Shown: positions 41,218 to 51,600 of the stretch, piece after piece | How positions within the stretch are numbered: position 1 is the stretch's first letter | Layout: each line of letters starts with the position of its first letter | DNA from: CALGYY01 sp963678485 | GTDB lineage: Bacteria; Bacteroidota; Bacteroidia; Bacteroidales; CAIWKO01 | DNA: 64,000 nucleotides | Assembly (NCBI GenBank): GCA_963678485.1 | Contig: OY782882.1 | Span: 4,588,001 to 4,652,000 of the forward strand | Direction of reading: 5' to 3' | Made by a program: the position numbers and the translations under genes | Notes under the pieces: generated by a model | What the model was told of the DNA's origin: nothing | Seen by the model: only the letters and a program-made list of their open reading frames with translations | The model's database searches: none

Positions 41218-42996
41218 TTAGAAAGCGTAACGGTTGTCTTCGATGAGAACATCCGCAATACGGCGACGGGATTCTTTAACGTTTAATGCCTTGCAGGCAG
41301 TAAGTTTATGAATTCCTGCGCGTAATTTTTCGAATTCCGTTCCTTCCGAAATTGAAGTAACTGCATCCATACCATATTTATACACTCTTCCTGAAGCTTC
41401 GTACATGAAGCAATCAAGAATGTCGTGATAAATTGAATTCAGGTTTTCGCCCTTTATACCACCAAGTTTACGAACACGCATTAACATAGATTCAGCAACA
41501 TAAGTTTGGATAATCATATCCGACATACTCATCATTACTTCCTGCTCGGTGCTGTACAATTTTCCAAGTGATTCGTAAGCGCGACCCAAAACCAGCAAAA
41601 TAGATTTCTTCATATTGCTGATGAGTTCCTGATAATATCCATAATAATCCTGTGATGAAGCAGAGGTAAGTTTGTCGCCCATACAATCATCAAAGATTTT
41701 CTTTGCATTGTCGAAAATGGGCGAACCGGCTTTTTTAGCATACTTCAATGTCATATCAGCCACCACAAGGCGGTTGATTTCATTGGTACCTTCAAAAATG
41801 CGGTTAATGCGGGAGTCGCGGTAACAACGGTCGACCGGCATTTCTGCTGAAAAGCCCATACCACCGTGGATTTGTACTGCTTCATCAACAATGTAATCCT
41901 GAGATTCAGAACCAAATACCTTGAGAATTGCAGCTTCCAGTGCGTATTCACCAATCGCTTCGAGGTAGGCCTTACCTTTATCCATACCTTCGGCAACATG
42001 CTTGTTGATTGTATCGTCAACATACTGGGATGTCCGGTATACAGCGGTTTCATTAGCATAGGTACGAATTGCCTGTTCTGCCAATTTATATTTTATAGCT
42101 CCGAAAGACGAGATTAATGAACCAAATTGTTTGCGTTCGTTTGCATAATTAACTGAATGTAACAAAGCACGTTTGCAGCCACCAACAGTGTTTGCACCCA
42201 ACTTGATACGTCCGATATGCAGAATATTGAGTGCGATACGGAAGCCTTCTCCCCTTTTACCAAGAAGGTTTTCGACTGGCACTTTACAGTCGTTAAAAAA
42301 TATTTGTGTGGTCGATGATCCCTTAATTCCCATCTTCTTTTCTTCAGCACCAAAGCTTACTCCGGGATAATCGCGTTCCACGATAAATGCACTTAAAATT
42401 TTGTCATTATCGATTTTTGCAAATACAGTCAGTACATCTGCAAAGCCACCATTGGTAATCCACATTTTCTGACCATTCAGAATATAATGCTTGCCGTCGT
42501 CGGAAAGTACAGCTTTGGTTTTACCAGAATTTGCATCCGATCCTGCATTAGGTTCGGTCAAACAGTAAGCCGCTGCTAATTCACCAGAAGCGAGCTTGGG
42601 CAGATATTTTCTTTTTTGTTCTTCATTACCATAATATAATATAGGTAAAGAACCAATACCGGTATGAGCCGAAAATGCCACGGCATAAGAAAATGCGCCG
42701 CCGAGTTCAGCCGCGACCAACATACTGGTAACAAAAGATTGTCCGAAGCCTTCATATTCCTCAGGGATGCTTACACCAAGCAAACCCATTTCGCCTGTTT
42801 TGCGAATTAACTCGCGTAGCAAACCTTCCTCATGTACATCAATGCGCTCGAGGTTCGGGAATACTTCCTTTTCCAGAAAATCGCTGCATGTCTCAGCGAT
42901 CATTTTTTGTTCTTCGTTAAATTCTTCAGGAATAAATACATCTTCCACTTCACGTAAAAGAAATTCACCCCCTTTTAAAAATCCAGATTGTTCCAT
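41218..42996 (-). CDS. acyl-CoA dehydrogenase family protein
   Basis: A 592-residue FAD-dependent acyl-CoA dehydrogenase. Signature segments: AAYCLTEPNAGSDANSGKTKA (FAD/substrate loop), WITNGGFADVLTVFAK, the VQIHGGMGFSAEMPVDRCYRDSRINRIFEGTNEINR C-terminal block with the catalytic glutamate at FEGTNE. It is longer than the 380-residue short-chain type and has a C-terminal extension of about 180 residues, as in very-long-chain/ACAD9-like enzymes. Role: fatty-acid beta-oxidation. The open frame extends to 43044, but a -7 box (TACTTTTG, 43022-43029) is in between, so ATG 42996 (MEQSGFLKGG) is the start. No electron-transfer flavoprotein genes are adjacent. Confidence 0.93.
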   Translation of the reverse strand: MEQSGFLKGGEFLLREVEDVFIPEEFNEEQKMIAETCSDFLEKEVFPNLERIDVHEEGLLRELIRKTGEMGLLGVSIPEEYEGFGQSFVTSMLVAAELGGAFSYAVAFSAHTGIGSLPILYYGNEEQKRKYLPKLASGELAAAYCLTEPNAGSDANSGKTKAVLSDDGKHYILNGQKMWITNGGFADVLTVFAKIDNDKILSAFIVERDYPGVSFGAEEKKMGIKGSSTTQIFFNDCKVPVENLLGKRGEGFRIALNILHIGRIKLGANTVGGCKRALLHSVNYANERKQFGSLISSFGAIKYKLAEQAIRTYANETAVYRTSQYVDDTINKHVAEGMDKGKAYLEAIGEYALEAAILKVFGSESQDYIVDEAVQIHGGMGFSAEMPVDRCYRDSRINRIFEGTNEINRLVVADMTLKYAKKAGSPIFDNAKKIFDDCMGDKLTSASSQDYYGYYQELISNMKKSILLVLGRAYESLGKLYSTEQEVMMSMSDMIIQTYVAESMLMRVRKLGGIKGENLNSIYHDILDCFMYEASGRVYKYGMDAVTSISEGTEFEKLRAGIHKLTACKALNVKESRRRIADVLIEDNRYAF

Positions 42997-43021
42997 ACGA
43001 TCGTTCTTTTTTTTGAAGGTG

Positions 43022-43029
43022 CAAAAGTA
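43022..43029 (-). promoter_or_regulatory. -7 box TACTTTTG of the acyl-CoA dehydrogenase gene
   Basis: Exact TAnnTTTG match on the minus strand; transcription would start near 43016, 20 bases before ATG 42996. It excludes the longer frame starting at 43044. Confidence 0.5.
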
Positions 43030-43218
43030 ACATAAGCTGAGCAAATAGCCTCGTTTACAAGCTTAGTGTTATTAACAATTCTTTGTAAATAACTGCTTAT
43101 CTATCACTTAAAGAGATTTATACAATAATGTTTTAAGACTTTTTAACAACCACTATCGCTGACAAACAGCCTTTCTTTTGAATCTTTTGTCATCGTTCGC
43201 CATTATACATTAATTTTA

Positions 43219-43226
43219 TATCTTTG
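43219..43226 (+). promoter_or_regulatory. -7 box TATCTTTG of the 263-residue outer-membrane protein gene
   Basis: Exact TAnnTTTG match with the ATG 26 bases downstream. There is no well-spaced TTTG -33 element. Confidence 0.5.
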
Positions 43227-43251
43227 CCCTATCAACCCTCACTACCTACAT

Positions 43252-44043
43252 ATGCTAAAAAAATACATCTTCTTACTATTAGCATCATTCGCATTTGTTT
43301 TGCCCCTTTCGGCACAGGAAGATGCGACTGATCCTTCTGACACCACCTTTTGGGATTTTGGTTTTTACGGTGCAGCAGATTATAATGCGCGCATGATTGC
43401 CGGTGATGGCGAAAATGGCGTCACTTCTGCATTTCTTAATAGTATTGAAAAGCCAAGAATCGGTTATACCTTAGGAATAAACATGACTCGCCAACTTGGA
43501 AAATGTATTTATATTCAAACAGGGATATTATATCAGAACAAAGGATATAAAACCAGTACGCTACAAGATACGGTCCTGGATCTTTATGATCATTATCTTT
43601 CGAGTAGTGATTATTACAGTATCAGCCGTTACCACGCATTATACATTCCTGTCATCCTTCGTATAAAAATGTTTAAAGCCGGGAGTGTTCAGTTTAACGT
43701 AGGTATTGGCGCAGCACCCGAAGTATATTTATGCAAATCTAATCTTTCTGTTTTTAAGGATCACGTTGAACGCGACATCACAAAAGCGGAACAAGCAATT
43801 GATGTAAAAGGTATTTTTAATTTAAATATTGACATTCCATTATCAAAGAATGTTTCGCTTGCTTTTGAACCCAATTTCGGATACAATATTCTTGGATTGA
43901 AAGACGAAATAAACAAAGGCGTAAAACGCAATATGTACACCGCAGGACTAGGCATTCAGCTTACTTACAAAGTGACTGACCAATCCATTTATGATTATTA
44001 TTATTTGCACTTGTACAAGAAGCCACCAAAGACTACCTTTTAA
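43252..44043 (+). CDS. outer-membrane beta-barrel protein, PorT-like
   Basis: A 263-residue predicted outer-membrane protein. A signal peptide (LLASFAFVLPLSAQE, ends near 21) is followed by alternating strands with aromatic girdle residues: FWDFGFYGAADYNARMI, YIQTGILYQNKGYKT, NVGIGAAPEVYLC, NVSLAFEPNFGYNILG and NMYTAGLGIQLTYK. This pattern resembles the PorT-family/OMP_b-brl_2 barrel proteins of Bacteroidetes, one of which supports T9SS; a link to T9SS here is not shown. The 3' end is followed after 64 bases by smpB on the same strand. Exact function is unknown. Confidence 0.7.
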   Translation: MLKKYIFLLLASFAFVLPLSAQEDATDPSDTTFWDFGFYGAADYNARMIAGDGENGVTSAFLNSIEKPRIGYTLGINMTRQLGKCIYIQTGILYQNKGYKTSTLQDTVLDLYDHYLSSSDYYSISRYHALYIPVILRIKMFKAGSVQFNVGIGAAPEVYLCKSNLSVFKDHVERDITKAEQAIDVKGIFNLNIDIPLSKNVSLAFEPNFGYNILGLKDEINKGVKRNMYTAGLGIQLTYKVTDQSIYDYYYLHLYKKPPKTTF

Positions 44044-44107
44044 TTAAAAAAGTTTACTAATAATTTATTAATTTAAAGGGTGAATTTCATCTTTAATTTT
44101 CCTTCCA

Positions 44108-44563
44108 TTGTCATCGAATGTTAATATAAAAAACCGCCGGGCTTCTTTTGAGTATTACTTGCTTGAGGAGTTTGTGGCAGGTATTATTCTTACGGGAACT
44201 GAGATAAAATCGGTACGTGACAGCAAAGCCAATATTGCTGATGCATTCTGTGTGTTCAAAGGTGACGAGCTTTGGGTGGTAAATATGCACATAGCGGAAT
44301 ATACTTACGGCACCTACTCCAACCATAATCCTAAGCAGGATCGCAAGCTATTGCTGAGTCGCAGAGAGTTAAAAAAGCTTTTGGTAAAGACCAAAGAAAA
44401 GGGACTGACGATCATACCCACGCTGATGTTTATCAACGAAAAGGGCTATGCCAAATTAAAGATTGCTCTTGCCCGCGGCAAGCATGCATATGACAAGCGC
44501 GATTCAATCAAATCCAGAGATATTAAAAGGGATACTGATAAGCATTTGTCGGAAAGAAACTAA
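44108..44563 (+). CDS. smpB: SsrA-binding protein SmpB
   Basis: A 151-residue tmRNA-binding protein for ribosome rescue. Signature: NIKNRRASFEYYLLEEFVAGIILTGTEIKSVRDSKANIADAFC, MHIAEYTYGTYSNHNPKQDRKLLLSRREL, GYAKLKIALARGKHAYDKRDSIKSRDI. No in-frame ATG precedes the conserved N-terminus; the only reasonable start is TTG 44108, giving MSSNVNIKNRR, which aligns with homologues. A near-consensus -7 box (TAATTTTC, 44094-44101) would place the transcription start next to the TTG, so the mRNA looks leaderless. An out-of-frame ATG at 44118 reads into an early stop. A terminator follows. Confidence 0.92.
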   Translation: MSSNVNIKNRRASFEYYLLEEFVAGIILTGTEIKSVRDSKANIADAFCVFKGDELWVVNMHIAEYTYGTYSNHNPKQDRKLLLSRRELKKLLVKTKEKGLTIIPTLMFINEKGYAKLKIALARGKHAYDKRDSIKSRDIKRDTDKHLSERN

Positions 44564-44608
44564 TGTGCTTTGAGAATAAAGGTTTTTTATCTACACCACT
44601 TGTAATAC

Positions 44609-44635
44609 AATCCCGGATTAGTCCCGGGATTTTTC
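44609..44635 (+). terminator. smpB terminator
   Basis: AATCCCGG (44609-44616) pairs with CCGGGATT (44624-44631) around a 7-base loop and runs into a short T-tract. Its position between convergent smpB and rhomboid genes suggests it serves smpB. Confidence 0.75.
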
Positions 44636-44700
44636 GTTATTGCGAAAAATCATTATAGTACTCAACCAGCACCCACTGCTTTCGCAGAAGTTCTTGTCCC

Positions 44701-45354
44701 TTATTGATTTTGTTGAGGATCATTCCACGGCAGATCCGTTTCTTCATCATCATCCCACTGATGTTCTTCGCGTTGAAGACCTGATTTTCGAAAGAAAAAG
44801 GCGATAACCAGACCTGCGATTCCTCCCATGAGATGTGATTCCCATGAGATATTACGGTTTGGGAAAAAGTCAGGAAAAATACCCCAGAAAAATCCGCCAT
44901 AGAGAAACACCATGAGCAGCGAAACCGCCATCAAGCGGAGATGGCGACGGAAAATTCCGCTAAAAAACAGAAAAGATATATAACCATAGACGATGCCGCT
45001 TGCACCAATATGATATGACTCACGTGCAAATGACCACACCCAAATCCCGGTGATAATCCAAATTAACAAAAATACCTGCCAGGCTACTTCCCGATAAAAA
45101 TAGAAAATAACTGCCGTGGTTACAAACAGGGGTATTGAGTTGGCGGCAGCATGAGCGGCATCGGCGTGAACCAGCGGTGCAGTGATAATCCCAACAAGTC
45201 CCTGATATTTAAGAGGATATATACCGAGGTAATATAAATCCAGTGAAAACGCCCATTCAATCAGCTTGACTAACCAGATCAAAGCCACAATTGCTAATCC
45301 AAGTAACAGGCTGTTGCGTATGCGAATACGTTCAATCTTTTGTTCAATGCTCAT
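44701..45354 (-). CDS. rhomboid family intramembrane serine protease
   Basis: A 217-residue rhomboid. Six to seven hydrophobic segments are visible. The catalytic dyad is S119 in HIGASGIVYGY and H174 in SWESHLMGGIAG; the TAPLVHADAAHAAANSIPL segment is the family's helix-2 motif. A charged, glutamine-rich tail follows the last helix. Substrates are unknown. A -7 box (TAAATTTG, 45359-45366 on the minus strand) lies directly upstream of the ATG, so the mRNA would be leaderless. Single gene, convergent with smpB. Confidence 0.9.
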   Translation of the reverse strand: MSIEQKIERIRIRNSLLLGLAIVALIWLVKLIEWAFSLDLYYLGIYPLKYQGLVGIITAPLVHADAAHAAANSIPLFVTTAVIFYFYREVAWQVFLLIWIITGIWVWSFARESYHIGASGIVYGYISFLFFSGIFRRHLRLMAVSLLMVFLYGGFFWGIFPDFFPNRNISWESHLMGGIAGLVIAFFFRKSGLQREEHQWDDDEETDLPWNDPQQNQ

Positions 45355-45358
45355 TGTA

Positions 45359-45366
45359 CAAATTTA
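45359..45366 (-). promoter_or_regulatory. -7 box TAAATTTG of the rhomboid gene
   Basis: Exact TAnnTTTG match on the minus strand. The predicted transcription start coincides with the ATG at 45354. Confidence 0.45.
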
Positions 45367-45636
45367 GTCATTTTAGCTTGAATTCCTGAAAATCTTCATT
45401 CTATTTAGGTATTCCCAACTCCAAATTAACAGGCATTTTTCTCGGGATTTTCTGCGTTTTTTAACCTATTTTATAAAATTAACGCCTTGTTAAGAGGCAG
45501 AATCTTAATTTTTTTAGTACTTTTATGCTCTTTTTTGGTAATGTTTTAGTACGTATTAAATGATACTATATATTGTTTATTAATTAATAATATTAAAATT
45601 CTAAAATTTATAATCAAAACAACTAATACATCAATT

Positions 45637-48600
45637 ATGAAAAAGTTCCTTACTTTGGTGTGCATTGGGCTATTCGCTATTAGCGCATTCGGCCAGACAC
45701 CCATTTTAACAGAAACATTTGATGGAGCATGGACCATTCCGAGCACTCTTGCTCCAGCATGGTCTTGTCCACAGACAGGCAATCCTGAATGGCATAGAAA
45801 CGATTTTTCTACCGGATGGACAAGCGCCTCTGGTGCCTTTGCTCCCACTGGAGCATTAAGCACCACGAATGCAGCACGGTTCCACACGTATGATACGCCA
45901 AGTGCAACGATTGGGGAGTTAATTACCCCAACAATGGATTTTTCATCATTTCCAAATTCCAAAAGATTGGTGTTTTATTATATAAATACTAACGGCACTG
46001 ATGTGCTAAATGTATATTTATCCACTGATGGTGGGACAACCTATGGTACTACATTAAAAACACTTGGTGTCTATGCTGCATGGTCTGCCGTAATTGTAGA
46101 TTTAGGGAGTACAACATCAAATCAGGTAAAAGTAAAATTCACTGCTACATCAGATTATGGGGGGACAGATATTGGAATCGATCAGGTTGCTATTTTTGAT
46201 TATTTGCCACTAACAGGAATAAAGACTATTGATCCTGCTGGAAGCGGTCCGGATAATTATCTGACTTTTACCGCTGCTGTAACTGCTCTTAATCTTTGTG
46301 GTGTTGGAACTGGGGGTGTAACATTTAATGTTGCTTCTGGAGCGACCTTTAATGAGGGGCCACAAAACATTATTGCTACTGGCACAAGTGCTAATCCAAT
46401 TGTTTTCCAAAAATCCGGAGTTAGCAAGCCAATTTTTAACGTTACAGGAACAAGTGGAGCATTAGATGCCGCTTTTTTCTTGAACAGTTCAGATTACTTC
46501 ACTTTTGATGGAATTGACATTCGCGATGCTGGTACGGGCGCGACTAATTATTGCGAATATGGATTTTATTTTAATGGAATTGCAACAGATGGCTGCAAGA
46601 ACAATACTGTTAAAAACTGTGTTGTTGATATGACAAAAGTCAATACTAGCTCTAGAGGTATTTATTTAAATTCTATAGCAACAGCTGCAACAGGAGCTAA
46701 TTCATTTAATAAATTCTACAATAATGACGTTAAAGACGCATACTATGGCTATTATTTCAACGGTTCTTCCTCGGCATACGATGATGGTAATGAAATAGGA
46801 AATATTAGCGCTGGTGTGAGTTCAATATCAAACATTGGTGGTGGAGCACTCGCAGCTTATGGCGTTTATCAGAATTACCAAACAACATTTAGTATATTTA
46901 ACACTACAATTACAAATTTAACAACAACTTCTGCCGCAGGATATGGTATATATGCAACCGGTGCAAGTTCAACAGCATCATATTATGGAAACACTATTTA
47001 TGGACTTTCAGCAACTGGTGCTAATATAATTGGAATCTATACATCGTCTGGTACAACCTTCAATATATACAAAAATAAGATTTATGACATTAATTATAGC
47101 GGAACAGGTGCAAGTATTGCCTATGGTATAAGTCTTACCGGAGGAACCAACCTGAATGTCTACAATAATTTTATATACGATATTCGTGCTGCTGGAAGTA
47201 CAGGCACTCCTGGTGTTCGAGGATTTTCAATGTCTGGTGGTACTAATGCAAATATTTATTACAATACTGTCTACCTCAATTACGTTTCAACAGGTGCATC
47301 AAATCAAAGTGCTGCTTTATATTTAGGTACAACACCGACAAACACAGATTTACGAAATAATATATTTATAAATGCTGTTGATGTAACAACAGGTACACGG
47401 GCTGCTGCATTCTACAAGTCTACCACAAGTCTTACAAACCTTGTAGCTTCATGTAACTACAATTTATATTATTGTGGAACTCCGGGAGCAAAGAATCTCA
47501 TTTTCTATGATGGAACGAATAGTGATCAAACACTTGGAAGTTTCACAACACGCGTTGCACCAAGGGAAGCGGCTTCAATAACTGGTCTTCCACCATTTGT
47601 AAGCGCAGTTTCACCATTTGATCTCCATTTACAAACAACTATTTCGACTCAATGTGAGAGTGGTGGAATTCGAGTTACCAGCCCAATTGCAGTAACTAGC
47701 GACTTTGATGCTGATATTCGTCAAGGTGAAGCAGGCTATACTGGAACAGGAAGTGCTCCAGATATCGGTGCTGATGAGATGAATGGTATTCCTTCATTTA
47801 CTTGTGCTGCACCTGCCCCTGGCAATACAGTAACAACTGCTAATTCAATTTGTAATGGACAAAGCATAATGCTCTCATTACAATTCCCAACAGTCGGAAC
47901 AGGCGTTTCTTACCAATGGCAGGATTCTCCTGATGGAATTACTTATACAAATATTAGTGGGGCAGTAAGTGCAACATATGGAATTACTCCAACCATAAAT
48001 GGATTATGGTACCAATGCATTGTAACTTGTCAGAATGGTCCAAGTAGCGCCACTTCAACACCGGTACAAATTACGTTTGCTAATACAATTACAAGCACTA
48101 CACCTGCGACACGCTGTGGATATGGTACTGTTTCATTGGGCGCTACAGGCAGTGCCGGGACAACCATTAATTGGTATACTGCACTTACTGGAGGCTCTAT
48201 GGTTGGAACAGGAACCACTTTTACAACTCCCGCGATTAACACAACAACTGCATATTATGCCGCTGCTGAAGCAAATATTTCTGGCAACGTTACTAGTGGT
48301 CTTGGTGCGTTAACCTCTACTTCTACCGCTTACAACCCATTTAGTGGCACTTATGGCGGTGAAAAATCTCAGTTTCTATTTACTGCCAGCGAATTACTTG
48401 CTACAGGTCTTCGTGCAGGAAATATTACAGCATTAGCGCTCAATTTATCAGCAATAGGTGGAACGTATAATGGCTTTAACATAGAAATGGGAACTACCGC
48501 ACTTAGTGATTTTGCTACTCCTCCCGACATCAAAGGTGGTTTAACTCTAGTGTATACTTCTGCAAGCATTACCCCTACAGTTGGCGTTAATACATATACT

Positions 48601-51600
48601 TTATCGACTCCTTTCAATTGGGATGGTTCTTCAAACATTATTGTTTCTTTGTGCTGGAGTAATAATAATACAAGCAATGCTTCTGCAACAATTAAATATG
48701 ACGCGACTACAAATTACAGTAGCCAGTCATACGTTAAAGATAATGAAACAGCTGCCAACCTTCTTGCATTCACTGGAAGTACAGGTTCTGGTTCATTTAA
48801 TAGAACTCAAGGCAGACCACAAATGGTATTTACTGGACAATTAGCTTGTTCATCACCCAGATCTGCTGTTATTGCTACTGTTACTCCTGCCCCTGCCATT
48901 ACGGCAAGTGCAACGTCAACCACGCTTTGCCTTGGCAACTCATCTACCTTGAATGTAACAAGTACAAATGACCCCAATTATACTTACGTTTGGAATCCTG
49001 GAAGCTTGACGGGTGCATCTCAATCTGTATCTCCAGCAGCAACCACAACCTATTCCGTGGTTGCAACGGACGCTTCAGGTGGTGCCAACGCGGGTTGTGT
49101 AAATACAGCTTCTGTATCTATCACAGTGAACCCTGTACCTCCTGCAATAACAGTTACACCAGCGGCTGATACTCTCTGTGCTAATAGCATTCTTCAACTA
49201 AACGTTAGTGGTAATACTCTTGCTGGAAGCGGTATCATTGGCAATGGTACTTCAAATACAACGGCTGTGACTCCATTTAAAGGATATTTTGGTGGAAGTA
49301 AAATGCAACTATTATTTACAGCGTCTGAACTAAGTGCCCTAGGAATGACGAATGGAACTTCAATTTCGCAAATTAGCTTTAATATTGCGAATTTCACCAG
49401 CCCATATACCTTTAACGGTTTTACAGTAGGAATGAAAAACACTGCCTCTACTGTACTTACAACTACTATCGAAACGGGGTTGACTGAAGTGCTTACCCCT
49501 GCAACTTTGGTTCTTTCCGGCACGGCTCCTTTCACAAAGAACATCACTTTGACGACACCTTTTATCTGGGATGGCACTTCCAATCTTCTGATTGAAACTT
49601 GCGAGAATAATGCTGATGGCGGTGGAGCTATGGGAAACTCTGCAGGTGTTGTATGCACCACTACAGCAACCAATTTAGCAAATTATTACAGTAATGATAA
49701 TAACGCAACCGTCTGCTCCGCTCCTGGTGCTGCAACCACCTCGACTAGCAGACCAAATGTTGGGTTTGTATTTGCCAGCCCTGTTCCTGTTACCTGGTCA
49801 CCGACTACAGATTTGTACACCGATGCAGGCGCAACAGTTGCCTATACCGGATCAAGTGCTAATTCGGTTTATACCAAACCAACCGCTTCTCATGTTTATA
49901 CCGCAATGGCAACTAATCTGTATAGCTGTACCTCTGTTGCCACTTCAACTATCACACTTGACAATCTTGCTATTTCAGCGGTTACTCCGGTTAACATCAG
50001 CTGTAACGGTTTGAATAATGGCAGTATCACTGTGACTGCCACTGGTGGTGTAGGCACTATTCAGTATAGTATCGATAACGGCGCTACCTGGCAAGCATCA
50101 AACAGCTTCACCGGACTTATTGGCGGAAGCTATACTGTTCTTGTTAAAGATGCTAACCCTTGTACAGTTGCTTATGCTTCAAACCCTGTTGTAATTGTTG
50201 ACCCGGCCGCTGTTGCGATTTCAAACATTGCTACAGTTGGTACAAGCTGCTTCGGCGGATCCAATGGTACAATCACCATTACCGCTGCTGGCGGAACAGG
50301 TGCATTGCAATATAGCATTAACAATGGTTCAAGCTGGCAAGCTGGTAATGTGTTCAATGCTCTTCCTGCAGCTAACTATACTATTAAAGTAAAGGATGCA
50401 AACAATTGCGAAATTGCTTATGCTTCCAATCCTATATCTGTTACTGAACCTAGTGTTATTGCGATCAGTAATGTAAGCAGTACGAACATCAGCTGCAACG
50501 GCGGTTCCAATGGTTCAATTACCATTACTGCTGCCGGTGGAACTGGTTCACTCGAGTATAGCATTAACAATGGTTCTTCATGGAGCACCAGTAATACCTT
50601 CACAGGTTTAATTGCTGCTTCATATACAATTAAAGTAAAAGACGCCAATGCATGCGAAATTGCTTATTTATCCAATCCGGTTGTTCTTACTGAACCTTCG
50701 GTAATAGCAATCAGCAATGTAAGCAGCACTAACGTATCCTGTAATGCTGGCAGCGATGGCAGCATCACTATTACAGCTGCTGGCGGAACTGGCTCACTGC
50801 AGTATAGCATCAACAATGGTTCTTCATGGCAGGCAGGTAATAACTTTACTGGTTTAGCTGCTAACTCTTATACCGTTAAGGTAAAAGATGCCAACAACTG
50901 CGAAATCGCTTACGCTTCAAATCCGGTTGTGATTAGTGAACCAAGCGCTATTGTTATTAGTAATCTTGTTAAAACAGACGTTTCATCTTGTGCACTTTCT
51001 GATGGAACCATCACAATTACAGCTGCCGGTGGTACTGGTTCGCTCCAGTATAGTATCGACAATGGTGGTAGTTGGGTTGCAGGCAATGTGTTCACAAGCC
51101 TTGCAGCTGGAAATTACAACGTAAAAGTTAAAGATGCCAATAGTTGTATCGTAACCTATGCATCTAACCCAGTTATTATTTCAACTCCCGCTGCTGTTGT
51201 AATCAATACAGTTACCCATACTAACATCAGCTGCAACGGCGGTGCAAATGGTTCAATTACCGTTACCGCAAGTGCAGGAACTCCTCCATACAGATATTCA
51301 AAAGATGGCGGATCTACCTATTTTAATAATGGTGGTTCATTCACCGGACTTATCGCTGGAACATATAATATTACTGTCCGTGATTCCATTGGATGTATCA
51401 CAGCTTATGCTAGCAATCCTATCGTACTCACACAGCCAAGTGCTCTTTCGCTCAACATTACCAAAACAGATGTTTTATGTAATGGTGGCTCCAACGGTTC
51501 TGCTGTAGCTCACGTTACAGGCGGAAGTTTACCTTATACATTTGCATGGAGACCTTCTTCCGTAACCGATTCTATCCTTTCTGCACAAACTGCAGGTCGC

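Noticed and set aside
43045..43251. Possible small RNA or gene in the divergent gap
   Set aside because: Only the two -7 boxes are convincing; the rest is AT-rich without structure.
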